Shown: one piece after another, positions 9,197 to 17,814 of the stretch | How the letters are laid out: every line of letters begins with the position of its first letter | Numbering within the stretch: the stretch's first letter is position 1 | Source of the DNA: Cohnella abietis | GTDB taxonomy: Bacteria; Bacillota; Bacilli; Paenibacillales; Paenibacillaceae | Assembly (NCBI RefSeq): GCF_004295585.1 | Contig: NZ_AP019400.1 | Location: 3,446,001 to 3,510,000, forward strand | Length of the DNA stretch: 64,000 bases | Reading direction: 5' to 3' | The notes under the pieces: generated by a model | What the model was told of the DNA's origin: nothing | Databases searched by the model: none | Seen by the model: only the letters and a program-made list of their open reading frames with translations | Made by a program: the position numbers and the translations under genes

Positions 9197-9760
9197 ATGG
9201 CTATTGCGGATAAACGGCTGCAACGAAGGGAAATCATCACGAAAGCGGTTTGCGGCAAAGGCCGTAAGTTCTCGACGATTACCCACACCGTAACGCCGCC
9301 GCACCACCCGACCAGTATTCTTGGAGCGTGGATCATCAATCATCAGTATGAAGCGGTGAAATCAGGGGACGGAATCGAAGTAATCGGGTCTTACGATATT
9401 AACATCTGGTATTCGTACAACAAAAACTCTCAAACCGATGTCGCGAAGGAAACGGTCTCTTATGTTGAGGTCGTTCCCCTATCGTACGTAGACCCGAAGC
9501 ATCGCTCTACTACAGAAGAGGTTTCTGCGGATGCAACGCATGAACCTAATTGTGTGGAAGCGACGATTAGTTCCAATGGTTCTTCCGTGCTCATCCGCGT
9601 CGAACGGGAATTCGCCGTGGAGATGGTTGCTGAAACAAAGGTGTTTGTCGTAGTGGATCCGAATGGATTCGACGACGAGGGGAAAGACGTCGACTTCGGC
9701 CTTGGTGATGAAGAAGATTTTGAAGATCTCGATTCCGATTTACTGGAAGACGAATTGTAA
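9197..9760 (+). CDS. cotE: Outer spore coat morphogenetic protein CotE
   Basis: CotE assembles the outer spore coat in the mother cell. The 187-aa product has the family core: REIITKAVCGKGRKFS near the N-terminus, then PTSILGAWIINHQYEA, YDINIWYSYNKNSQTDVAKE, the PNCVEATIS segment and the REFAVEMVAETKVFV segment, ending in a strongly acidic tail (about 155-187) typical of CotE. ATG 9197 is preceded by GGAGGAGGT; the longer frame has no ribosome site. In B. subtilis cotE lies directly before mutS; here an amidoligase gene and the carotenoid cluster come in between. Confidence 0.95.
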   Translation: MAIADKRLQRREIITKAVCGKGRKFSTITHTVTPPHHPTSILGAWIINHQYEAVKSGDGIEVIGSYDINIWYSYNKNSQTDVAKETVSYVEVVPLSYVDPKHRSTTEEVSADATHEPNCVEATISSNGSSVLIRVEREFAVEMVAETKVFVVVDPNGFDDEGKDVDFGLGDEEDFEDLDSDLLEDEL

Positions 9761-9948
9761 TCGGTCGGTCTTAAGCCGGTACTTAAGTCTATGCAGAGAC
9801 GGAACAAAAGTCGAGGGCGAATGCCCTATCGGTGCAGCAGGATAAGCCTGATTGTAGCAATGGCAAACATAGGGAAGGGTCATTCGGCTTCGGCGTTCAT
9901 GCGCCGCCTGCGGGACGGCCCTTCCCGTGTTGTGTGGAGGGAAGCTAC
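9761..9948 (+). promoter_or_regulatory. Structured leader upstream of the amidoligase gene
   Basis: The 188-bp spacer is rich in inverted repeats. GGGAAGGG (9872-9879) pairs perfectly with CCCTTCCC (9919-9926) around an inner CGGCG/CGCCG hairpin. The same CTTCCC (9921-9926) can instead pair with GGGAAG (9939-9944), which overlaps the ribosome site GGAGGG of the next gene. The two pairings exclude each other, so a translational switch is possible. A GGGCGAATGCCC hairpin lies upstream (about 9815-9826). No known riboswitch class was recognised and there is no T-run. Confidence 0.45.
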
Positions 9949-11388
9949 ATGACAGATCAAGTGGGAACGATGTGGACGTACGATGGGGATGGCGCGCGCA
10001 ATACTTTGGCCGAGAGCTTATCTTTACCGATCATCAGTGATTTGTCGCTGGCACAGCCTAACGATTGTGTCATGCTGCTTGGGAAGCTGAGCAGAAGGGC
10101 AGTTGAATATGTGAATGCTATTAAGGGCTCAAAGCACGCGACACCTTTATTGTTGAATAGAGAAGCTACGAAGGTGCTTGCCTTGACCGCTACGGAGACG
10201 GAGAGAAGGCTTCGAAGAGAGGGATTACCTGCCAGAATAGGATCGTTAGATGATGGTGGAACCCCTATAACAGCTACGGTATGGGGATTCGATGCGATTG
10301 AGATAAGGCGTCTATATCCCGTAAAGCAGAAATTTAATGGCATAAAATATAAAGCGGGATCATTAGAAGATTCTACCTTTACGCAAGAGCATCCGCTCTG
10401 GAAGCCTGTAGAAAGAATGTCCGCCCGCGCATTGTTCTTGTTAGGTCTGGACTTTGGTCACGTAGAGCTCCTGTTAAACGACAGAGGGTCCGTTACGATT
10501 ACTGGGATCTCACCAGTGATGAGTATCACGACTAAGCAAGGTGAACAGCGGCTTGAAAATTTAATTAGCACATTTGCAACTCACTGGTCTCATGAAATGG
10601 CAGATGGCGCACAAGCTACTTTGGGGGCAGATCCCGAGTTTATTCTGATGTCACCTGAAGGGCGTATTATTCCAGCATCCCGTTACTTCACTCCAGAAGG
10701 GGCAGCAGGATGCGACTCCGTAAGAATCAGAGGAGAGAAGCACTGGCCATTGGTCGAGCTGAGACCGAGACCGTCCATAAATCCCGCCCATGTTATGTCC
10801 GACATACGGAAGCTGTTATATGTAGTAGCTGAACGCACAGCAGGTGATAAGCTCTCGTGGAGGGCTGGAGCACTGCCTGTTCCTGGCTTACCGCTAGGCG
10901 GTCATGTGCACCTTAGTGGTGTTGCTCTAACGGGAGAGCGGCTGCGTGCGCTAGATAATACTGTCGCTCTCGTGATGCGTCTCCTAGAGCCGCCTATGGC
11001 CGCACGGAGACGTCCGCGGTATGGCTCGCTTGGAGACGTCCGTCGTCAGCCTCACGGAGGCTTTGAGTATCGGACTCCCCCCAGCTGGCTCGTATCTCCG
11101 CGTCTTGCCCTCGGTGCATTCGCGTTAACTAAGGTTGCGGCTGAGCACGCGAGGGAGCTAGCTGTAGACCGCCCATTCGATGAGGATAGCTATCGAGATG
11201 CATTCTACGAAGGCAATCGGGAGCTACTACTAATGGCAATGCATAGAATGGTTCAGACCGTAACAAAGACAGAGGGCTATAGAGTCTATCGCGAGCCTAT
11301 CGATTTCCTGTTTAACTCAATTGCACGAGCACGAAGCTGGGATGAATCAACGGACATCCGTTCGAAGTGGCGCATTCCGATTAAGTAG
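9949..11388 (+). CDS. Putative amidoligase (phiEco32-type COOH-NH2 ligase family)
   Basis: Protein of 479 aa. The C-terminal two thirds show the carboxylate-amine ligase pattern known from phage phiEco32-like amidoligases (a glutamine-synthetase-like fold): LGADPEFIL (about 223-231), a GCDSV then LVELRPRPS segment, LGGHVHLSG (about 316-324), and RRPRYGSLGDVR then GFEYRTPPSW. These would bind ATP/Mg and an acidic substrate; the N-terminal 200 residues are unassigned. Location behind cotE suggests a spore or coat peptide-linking role, which is inference only. ATG 9949 follows GGAGGG; the longer frame from 9832 runs through the structured leader and is rejected. Confidence 0.8.
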   Translation: MTDQVGTMWTYDGDGARNTLAESLSLPIISDLSLAQPNDCVMLLGKLSRRAVEYVNAIKGSKHATPLLLNREATKVLALTATETERRLRREGLPARIGSLDDGGTPITATVWGFDAIEIRRLYPVKQKFNGIKYKAGSLEDSTFTQEHPLWKPVERMSARALFLLGLDFGHVELLLNDRGSVTITGISPVMSITTKQGEQRLENLISTFATHWSHEMADGAQATLGADPEFILMSPEGRIIPASRYFTPEGAAGCDSVRIRGEKHWPLVELRPRPSINPAHVMSDIRKLLYVVAERTAGDKLSWRAGALPVPGLPLGGHVHLSGVALTGERLRALDNTVALVMRLLEPPMAARRRPRYGSLGDVRRQPHGGFEYRTPPSWLVSPRLALGAFALTKVAAEHARELAVDRPFDEDSYRDAFYEGNRELLLMAMHRMVQTVTKTEGYRVYREPIDFLFNSIARARSWDESTDIRSKWRIPIK

Positions 11389-11428
11389 ATTGTAGCTTGT
11401 ACGTCTGATTCCATTCCTATATATTTCT

Positions 11429-12937
11429 CTACTTCTCGCTACGATCATACACTGCGCCATAACGCTCACGAATTAAATCTGCAGTTAATTGTCCAGATAA
11501 CGTGACCATAGGAACACCACCACCAGGGTGAGTAGATCCACCGACGAAATACAAATTATCGATGATCTCGCTTTGGCTAGGAATTTTGAATCCTCCATTA
11601 AGCTTCCGATCCGTTACGACACCGTAAATGGAGCCGCCATTTGAACCATAGAGACGTTCTAGGTCGTCAGGAATAAAGCTATATTCGAATTCAATATGTT
11701 TTCTTAAATCCTGAAGTCCCATTCTCTCCAGCTTGTCCAGCACCAGCTCGCGATAGCTTGCTTTGATCGGCTCAAAGCTCTCACCAGGACGGAGCGGGGG
11801 AACATGGGTTAAAACAAATAAGTTTTCCTTACCCTCAGGAGCTTGTGTAGGATCTGATTTAGAGGAGACGCCGATATAGACGGTTGGATCGTCTGTCGGA
11901 ATTTTATCGACGAATATGTCATGAAACTCCTTCTCCGCGTTGCGAGAGAACAGGAAGTTATGATGCTGCAGCTGCTCATATCTTCGATTTACCCCAAGCA
12001 ATAGCACGAGGCCAGAAACGGTGGGAGCGTATTTCTCCAGCTTGCGAGAAGTATCGGTGGCCTGTGGGAGATGATTCAGGATAGTGTTATAGGTTGGGAT
12101 CGCCTCTAGATTAGACACAACGAGATCCGTTTCCAGCCTCGTGCCGTCTGACAGCCATACTGCCGTTGCATGGTTTCCCGGAGCTTCAATGCGAACAACC
12201 TCTGCGTTCGTTCGAACCTCTACCCCCAGCTCATCCAGTAGCTTGAGCATACCTCGGGCAATATTGTACATCCCACCCTCAACGTAATAAATTCCTAGTC
12301 CAAGCTGGACATGTATAAGCTGAGAGAGCGTCGCAGGAGCCGCGTAAGGAGAAGAGCCAATATACATGATGAAAAAATCAAATAGCTGCTGAAGATGCTT
12401 GTCTTTAAGGAAACGTTTGGTGCTCTGATGCATGCTCCGTAGAGGGTCCATAGACAGCAATTCCTTGAAGGAGTGAAGACCTCTGAGGTCACTTAGACCC
12501 GTTAGGCTTTTGCTATAAAAGCTTTTGAGACTAAGCTCATACTGATGCTGACAATATTGCAAATAGGTCATAAACCCTTCCGCGTCCTCTGGAGAAATCT
12601 TGGAAATCTGTTCGAGAAGCGTCGGAAGATCAGCTGCCACATCCATCGTCACTCCGTCCTCGAAGAAGGTACGCCATTGCGGCTCAACACGGATTAACGT
12701 CATGTAGTCTTCAAGCTTACGATTTGCACTGGCGAACAATTGCTTAAGAACCCAAGGCATCGTCAGGATGGAAGGTCCTGTATCGAAAGAATATCCCGCT
12801 CCGGAACGAATATTGAGCTTGCCGCCAGCTCTTTCATTTTTCTCCAAAACGACAACCTTATGACCATCGGCTGCTAGACGAATGGCAGAGGACAAGCCAC
12901 CAAGACCGCCTCCAATAACTACCGTAGTTCCTTTCAT
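11429..12937 (-). CDS. crtP: CrtP-like diaponeurosporene oxidase (CrtN-family)
   Basis: FAD-dependent carotenoid oxidoreductase, 502 aa, closest in remembered sequence to staphylococcal CrtP, which oxidises the terminal methyl of 4,4'-diaponeurosporene to an aldehyde. Visible motifs: dinucleotide site VVIGGGLGGLSSAIR (about 5-19), FDTGPSILTMP, IMYIGSSPYAAPATLS, LGIYYVEGG, SNLEAIPTYN, DLRKHIEFEYSFIPDD and the C-terminal FAD-site segment YFVGGSTHPGGGVPMVTLSGQ. GGAGAGGG lies 8 nt before ATG 12937; the longer frame is rejected. It is the only cluster gene on the minus strand, divergent from aldH, and converges on the amidoligase gene with a 40-bp gap. Confidence 0.88.
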   Translation of the reverse strand: MKGTTVVIGGGLGGLSSAIRLAADGHKVVVLEKNERAGGKLNIRSGAGYSFDTGPSILTMPWVLKQLFASANRKLEDYMTLIRVEPQWRTFFEDGVTMDVAADLPTLLEQISKISPEDAEGFMTYLQYCQHQYELSLKSFYSKSLTGLSDLRGLHSFKELLSMDPLRSMHQSTKRFLKDKHLQQLFDFFIMYIGSSPYAAPATLSQLIHVQLGLGIYYVEGGMYNIARGMLKLLDELGVEVRTNAEVVRIEAPGNHATAVWLSDGTRLETDLVVSNLEAIPTYNTILNHLPQATDTSRKLEKYAPTVSGLVLLLGVNRRYEQLQHHNFLFSRNAEKEFHDIFVDKIPTDDPTVYIGVSSKSDPTQAPEGKENLFVLTHVPPLRPGESFEPIKASYRELVLDKLERMGLQDLRKHIEFEYSFIPDDLERLYGSNGGSIYGVVTDRKLNGGFKIPSQSEIIDNLYFVGGSTHPGGGVPMVTLSGQLTADLIRERYGAVYDRSEK

Positions 12938-13119
12938 AATAAGCACCCTCTCCAAATTAACCTATTATTTTGATCCTTCTCATCGACATTCTGAATATAG
13001 AGCTGCATGGCTTTGAATAGTATTTGTATGGAGTGAAATACTGATTTTATAGAATTTATTTCCAACATCATTATTGTTGTCCTAAGTTCATCCTTTTCAA
13101 ACTGTGGAGGAGGGTAAAA
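12938..13119. promoter_or_regulatory. Divergent control region of the carotenoid cluster
   Basis: The only intergenic stretch able to hold promoters for both crtP-like (minus) and the plus-strand operon. On the plus strand, TTGAAT (about 13014-13019) with an 18-bp spacer to AATACT is a possible but weak sigma-A promoter; no clear minus-strand promoter was found. AT-rich, with no gene and no obvious operator. Confidence 0.35.
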
Positions 13120-14565
13120 ATGCAAATGAGACAAGCATTGCCGCTACCCGAGATAGCAGGCATGAATAAGGCACGGGATGCATGGCCCTCTTGGAAAGCT
13201 CTCACAGTAAAAGAAAGACTACGTATACTCGCTAAGCTACGAGTCTTGATCATTCGAGATATGGATAAGTGGATCGACGTCTTGCAGACAGAAGCATATA
13301 AAACACCAATGGACACGCTGACGACTGAGCTGATGACGGTAGCTGAAGCCATTTCCTATTATGAGAAGCGGGCAGAAGCTCTCTTGAGAACAAAACGGAT
13401 GCCAACCCCATGGAGATTTTTTGGCTCGAGATCCTATGTTGTCCGAGAGTCTAGGGGAGTTGTCGCTGTTATCGCGCCGTGGAATTTTCCTTTGCAGCTC
13501 TCACTTATTCCCGTCATTACGGCTCTAATATCGGGAAATGTCGTGCTGCTGAAGCCATCGGAGAAGCTTCCACTTACCAATCAATTGGTTACCAGTGTTA
13601 TTCGGGAGGCAGGTTTCCCAGATGGGGTTTGCCAAGTGATAGAGGGGGGTCAAGCAACAGTAGAGAGGCTAATTGATTGCAGGCCAGATCATATTTTCTT
13701 TACTGGAGGTGTCGAAGCAGGACGCAATATCCTCAAGCATGCCGCCAAGCATCTGATTCCCTGTGAGCTGGAGCTTAGTGGCAAAGATCCAATGATAGTA
13801 TGCGCGGACGCACTGATCGAAAGAGCTGCTCGCGCTGCTGTATGGGGAGCTTTCATGCATAACGGCCAAGTATGCGTCAGCGTAGAGAGGGTATATGTTC
13901 ATGAGCGCGTGTATACCGAATTCGTTAACAGGGTAATTGTGTTGACCAAGGGACTAACACAGAGCTTAACGGAATGGTCTGATTTGAACGGGATGACAAC
14001 TGAAACGGGCTGGCAACATTGTCAAAGCTTAGTGGACAATGCCCGATCTCAGGGTGCGGATATTGTTGCTGGGGGATTAGCGGAAGGTGCGATCCCGCCC
14101 TTGTTTCCACCGACAGTGTTAACGGGTGTAACACCAAACATGCGCCTTATGAAGGAAGAAATATTCGGTCCGTTGTTACCCATTATTAAGGTGAAGGACG
14201 AGCAAGAAGCGGTGAGACTCGCCAACGAATCTTCCTATGGTTTAAATGCATATATATTTGCAGAGGACATTGTGAGAGCAAGGAAGCTTGCAAGTCAACT
14301 ACATACGGGTAACTGCTTTATTAACGATGTCGTTCAGAATATTAGCAACATGCACCTGCCATTCGGCGGGGTAAAGGAAAGCGGTTATGGAAAAATCCGC
14401 GGAGTGGAAGGGCTTTACGCCTTTACACATGCAAAGTCGATCATGGTCAACCGTGGCAAGCGCAAAAAACAAATGAACTGGTTCCCCTACGATCCCAAAG
14501 CTTTCAAATGGCTTAAGCAAGCGGTTAGGCTACTTTATGGAAGAAGAAGCAGGTGGCTGCGATGA
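13120..14565 (+). CDS. aldH: Aldehyde dehydrogenase, probable carotenoid aldehyde oxidising (AldH type)
   Basis: NAD(P)-dependent aldehyde dehydrogenase, 481 aa. Seen: VIAPWNFPLQLSLIP (about 123-137), the Rossmann segment FFTGGVEAGR, general base Glu in LELSGKDP (about 217-224) and catalytic Cys in NGQVCVSVERVYVH (about 248-261), then EEIFGPLLPI and FGGVKESGYG. In staphylococcal-type C30 pathways AldH turns the CrtP product aldehyde into 4,4'-diaponeurosporenoic acid; that role here rests on context beside crtP, crtQ and crtO. GGAGGAGGG precedes ATG 13120. First gene of the plus-strand operon; its stop overlaps the next start (ATGA). Confidence 0.9.
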   Translation: MQMRQALPLPEIAGMNKARDAWPSWKALTVKERLRILAKLRVLIIRDMDKWIDVLQTEAYKTPMDTLTTELMTVAEAISYYEKRAEALLRTKRMPTPWRFFGSRSYVVRESRGVVAVIAPWNFPLQLSLIPVITALISGNVVLLKPSEKLPLTNQLVTSVIREAGFPDGVCQVIEGGQATVERLIDCRPDHIFFTGGVEAGRNILKHAAKHLIPCELELSGKDPMIVCADALIERAARAAVWGAFMHNGQVCVSVERVYVHERVYTEFVNRVIVLTKGLTQSLTEWSDLNGMTTETGWQHCQSLVDNARSQGADIVAGGLAEGAIPPLFPPTVLTGVTPNMRLMKEEIFGPLLPIIKVKDEQEAVRLANESSYGLNAYIFAEDIVRARKLASQLHTGNCFINDVVQNISNMHLPFGGVKESGYGKIRGVEGLYAFTHAKSIMVNRGKRKKQMNWFPYDPKAFKWLKQAVRLLYGRRSRWLR

Positions 14566-15689
14566 TACTGACTTGGTTAATCGTATTAGTTGGCTGGTTA
14601 TGCGGCTGGCAGCTGCTCCTGGCAAATAAGACACTTAGGTTTACTAGTAAGCAACAGATTCACCAGCCATTCGCAAGACCTTCACTATCTATCATCGTTC
14701 CTGCAAGGAATGAAGCCTCTAATATTGGAAATTTAATGCGTTCATTACGGGGGCAGCTTGGACCGAACGATGAAATAATCGTCGTGAATGATGGCTCAGT
14801 GGATGACACGGGGATAATTGCTGAGGCGTGGGGAGCGCGAGTGGTCGCTACTAAAAGAATCCCTATAGGCTGGCAAGGAAAGAGCTGGGCATGCTGGAAT
14901 GGGGTACAGGCCTCGTCAGGCGAAATGCTTTTATTCATAGATGCAGACGCTCAAATGGCTCCTAATGGCATTAATAGCATCGTTTTCGAATATTTAAGTG
15001 TACAGGGGTGCGGGAAAGGCATACTCACTATGCAGCCTTACCACCTGATGAAAAATGCCTACGAGAAGCTCTCCCTCTATTTTAACTTAATTGTGCTAGG
15101 AGCTATTGCAAGTGCTGGAAGGAAATCGGGCGGATTCGGACCCGTCGCCCTATGCCTGCGGGAGGAATATGACGATGTCGGAGGACATGCTGGAGTAAGT
15201 GGTTTCATTCTAGAACACTATGAGCTAGCACGGCGTTACGCTTCTATGGGCTACCCCGTTCGTAATCGGTATGGCGAGGGTGTCGTGACGTTCCGCATGT
15301 ATCCTAGTGGATTTCTTAGCCTTGTGAGGGGATGGAGCAAAGGCTTTGCAACAGGAGCTGGTACCTCGTCAGTCCGAACGCTTTTAATCATCATTCCTTG
15401 GATAGCTGGTTCTCTCACAGCATTTACAAGCCTGATCAACCATCTCGTTAATGGTAGTTGGATAGGTAATCTTGCAGGAACTGCTATCTATATGTCTTAT
15501 GCCATTCAGCTCTATTTGCTCCAGCAAAGAGCGGGCAACTTTGGATACCGAACTGTGGTTCTGTATCCTCTAGCGCTAATGACATTTCTGTGGGCGTTTA
15601 TCCAGTCGTTGATTTCAACGTTCTTCGTACGAAGGGTGGAATGGAAGGGACGCACTCTAGCGCTGAAGGAGAAGGGGAAACGGGCATGA
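14562..15689 (+). CDS. crtQ: CrtQ-like carotenoid acid glycosyltransferase (GT2)
   Basis: Membrane-anchored family 2 glycosyltransferase, 375 aa, the same length as staphylococcal CrtQ, which esterifies 4,4'-diaponeurosporenoate with glucose. N-terminal membrane helix; nucleotide-sugar site LSIIVPARNEASNIG (about 43-57) and VNDGSVDDT; DXD-type FIDADAQM (about 126-133); then TMQPYHLMKNAYEKL, GFGPVALCLREEYDDVGGHAG, FRMYPSGFLSLVRGWSKGF and a C-terminal VEWKGR after several membrane helices, all matching the CrtQ pattern. ATG 14562 overlaps the aldH stop and has AGGTGG upstream; GTG 14553 would be an alternative. Confidence 0.87.
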   Translation: MILTWLIVLVGWLCGWQLLLANKTLRFTSKQQIHQPFARPSLSIIVPARNEASNIGNLMRSLRGQLGPNDEIIVVNDGSVDDTGIIAEAWGARVVATKRIPIGWQGKSWACWNGVQASSGEMLLFIDADAQMAPNGINSIVFEYLSVQGCGKGILTMQPYHLMKNAYEKLSLYFNLIVLGAIASAGRKSGGFGPVALCLREEYDDVGGHAGVSGFILEHYELARRYASMGYPVRNRYGEGVVTFRMYPSGFLSLVRGWSKGFATGAGTSSVRTLLIIIPWIAGSLTAFTSLINHLVNGSWIGNLAGTAIYMSYAIQLYLLQQRAGNFGYRTVVLYPLALMTFLWAFIQSLISTFFVRRVEWKGRTLALKEKGKRA

Positions 15690-16189
15690 ATCTGTGGACA
15701 ACAGTGTGGACGATTACAGCTAATGTGCTGGGCGTTCTGATTATACATTTAGGGATAGCTTATGCGTGCTATAGAATGCCAGACTATTGGTTTGTCAAAC
15801 GGCACCCGAGCTCTTATCAACAACTGACTGCCAAAGACAGCCTTCGAGAAGAAAGGTTTTACGATAGAGTGTTGAAGATTCGCAAATGGAAGGACCGGCT
15901 ACCTGAAGGCAGCAAGCTATTCCGCCAAGCATTCGATAAAAGCAAGCTCCAACACAAAACAGCTGTCCATTACCGTCAATTTATATTAGAGACGAGACGC
16001 GCGGAATGGACGCATAGCTTATCTATCCTGCCAGCACCGTTGTTTCTAATATGGAATAACGCCATTGGGAGTGGATTAATGATTGCCTACTCTCTGATCG
16101 CCAACATTCCGTTCATTCTCATTCAACGTTATAATCGCTTCCGTCTGAACCGCATCCTATCTCATCTTGAGGGGAAAGAGCGAGCTTGA
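15686..16189 (+). CDS. crtO: CrtO-like glycosyl carotenoid acyltransferase
   Basis: Small membrane protein (167 aa) matching staphylococcal CrtO, which acylates the glucose of glycosyl-4,4'-diaponeurosporenoate in the last step of staphyloxanthin synthesis. Diagnostic pieces: RMPDYWF near residue 25, KIRKWKDRLPEG, FILETRRAEWTHSLSILP (about 108-125) and the end IANIPFILIQRYNRFRL. Membrane helices lie near 5-25 and 120-160. ATG 15686 overlaps the crtQ stop; the longer frame from 15590 is inside crtQ and is rejected. crtQ and crtO are adjacent as a translationally coupled pair. Confidence 0.88.
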   Translation: MNLWTTVWTITANVLGVLIIHLGIAYACYRMPDYWFVKRHPSSYQQLTAKDSLREERFYDRVLKIRKWKDRLPEGSKLFRQAFDKSKLQHKTAVHYRQFILETRRAEWTHSLSILPAPLFLIWNNAIGSGLMIAYSLIANIPFILIQRYNRFRLNRILSHLEGKERA

Positions 16190-16263
16190 TCGACTATAGG
16201 TACACAACAGAGCGGTAGCTTACTTAATAGCGCTACAAGATTTACCTGAAGGGAGAGAGAGCG

Positions 16264-17814
16264 ATGAAGAAACGCAAAGTAGCCATTGTAGGCGCCGGAC
16301 CTGGTGGACTTGCTGCAGCCATGCTATTGTCCGCACAAGACTATACCGTTGAGGTGTTCGAGAAGCAGGCTTCCCTCGGAGGAAGGACATCCCGGGTGGA
16401 GCTTGGAGACTACCGCTTCGATAGAGGACCGACCTTCTTCCTGATGCCTTCCTTGCTGGAGGAGTTGTTCAACTCCGTTGGCCGATCCCTTCATGATTAC
16501 GTTCAATTGATCGAGCTTGATCCTCTATACCGGCTGCAATTTGGCGAAACGCAATTCTCTCCCTCACGAGATAGTAAGCGCACTAAGGAGCAGATTGACC
16601 GTTTGTTTCCTGGCGACGGTGATGGTTATTTACGGTTCATGGAAGAAGAGGGGAAGAAATTCGAGAAAGTGTCCCCGCTGCTCCGTCGATCATTCAGCAG
16701 CCCAAAGGATTACTTGAAGAAAGATCTATTATCCGCTTTGCCTAGATTGAACGCTGTGGGTAGCGTATATGATCGGCTTTCGCGATATTTTAAGGACGAA
16801 CGATTGAAGTACGCCTTTTCCTTTCAAGCCAAATATTTAGGGATGTCACCTTGGGATTGCCCCGGTACATTTACGATTCTATCCTACTTAGAGCACAAAT
16901 ACGGCTTATACCATCCCATAGGCGGAGTGAATCGGATTTGTAAGGCGATGGGCAGTGTGATCAGTGAATTTGGCGGTGAAATCCGGTTGTCAGCTGGCGT
17001 TAAGAAGGTAATAACAAGCAACGGTCGAGCCATCGGATTAATGCTGGATGATGGGGAGAAGGTCGAAGCGGATCATGTCATTCTGAATGCTGATTTCGCT
17101 ACAGCCATGAACGAGCTATTCGAGCCGGGAATCCTTCGGAAATATCGTCCCGAAAAGCTTGCACGCAAGAAATATTCCTGTTCGACTTACATGCTATATA
17201 TGGGCATCAATCGCAAAATCGAGCTGCCTCACCATACAGTGCTGTTCGCTAACGATTACCGCCGCAATGTACAGCAAATGATGTCAGGGGAGCGCGTTTC
17301 AGAGGACCCTTCCATTTACATACACAACCCTGGGGTTACTGATTCGACACTTGCTCCAGAAGGCAAGACAGCATTATATGCCTTGATGCCAGTTGCTAAC
17401 CTCACGGGCAAGACCGATTGGGTTAACGAGGAAAGCAGAATACGCGAAACGATGCTGAAGCGAATGGAGCAGCTTCCAGAGCTAAAGGGAATTAGCGGTC
17501 AAATCGAAGTAGAAGCGTCATTAACTCCGCTAGGCTGGCGTGACAATCATGGCGTATATCGAGGAGCAACGTTTAACCTTGCTCATTCTTTGGATCAAAT
17601 GATGATGCTTCGACCGCATAACCGCTTCGAAGAGGTAGACAATTGCTGGCTCGTTGGTGGAGGAACCCACCCTGGAAGCGGGCTGCCGACAATTTTTGAA
17701 TCTGCGAGAATCAGTACAAGCTTGCTAATCGAGCAGGATGCTCGGCAGAAGCTCTATGCCGCTTCTATTCCATCTAGCGTTCCTAGTGGAAAGGGGGCTT
17801 TCCGATGGAAGTAG
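16264..17814 (+). CDS. CrtN/CrtI-family carotenoid desaturase (paralogue 1)
   Basis: FAD-dependent desaturase, 516 aa. N-terminal site AIVGAGPGGLAAAMLLS (about 7-23), then LGGRTSRVELGDYRFDRGPTF, AKYLGMSPWDCPGTFTILSY, IGGVNRI, YSCSTYMLYMGIN, PSIYIHNPGVTDSTLAPEGK and the C-terminal GGGTHPGSGLPTIFESARIS. It is plainly in the diapophytoene/phytoene desaturase family, but its middle differs from CrtN proper, so the bond or step it acts on is open; a short extra tail follows the family core. GGGAGAGAG precedes ATG 16264; 74 bp separate it from crtO and it overlaps paralogue 2 by 10 bp. Confidence 0.8.
   Translation: MKKRKVAIVGAGPGGLAAAMLLSAQDYTVEVFEKQASLGGRTSRVELGDYRFDRGPTFFLMPSLLEELFNSVGRSLHDYVQLIELDPLYRLQFGETQFSPSRDSKRTKEQIDRLFPGDGDGYLRFMEEEGKKFEKVSPLLRRSFSSPKDYLKKDLLSALPRLNAVGSVYDRLSRYFKDERLKYAFSFQAKYLGMSPWDCPGTFTILSYLEHKYGLYHPIGGVNRICKAMGSVISEFGGEIRLSAGVKKVITSNGRAIGLMLDDGEKVEADHVILNADFATAMNELFEPGILRKYRPEKLARKKYSCSTYMLYMGINRKIELPHHTVLFANDYRRNVQQMMSGERVSEDPSIYIHNPGVTDSTLAPEGKTALYALMPVANLTGKTDWVNEESRIRETMLKRMEQLPELKGISGQIEVEASLTPLGWRDNHGVYRGATFNLAHSLDQMMMLRPHNRFEEVDNCWLVGGGTHPGSGLPTIFESARISTSLLIEQDARQKLYAASIPSSVPSGKGAFRWK

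Noticed and set aside
9761..9948. Known riboswitch class in the amidoligase leader
   Set aside because: I compared it by memory with c-di-GMP, cobalamin, SAM and M-box cores and found no convincing match; kept only as an unclassified structured leader.
9832..9948. N-terminal 39-residue extension of the amidoligase
   Set aside because: It lies in the hairpin-rich leader, has no ribosome site, and ATG 9949 follows GGAGGG at good spacing.
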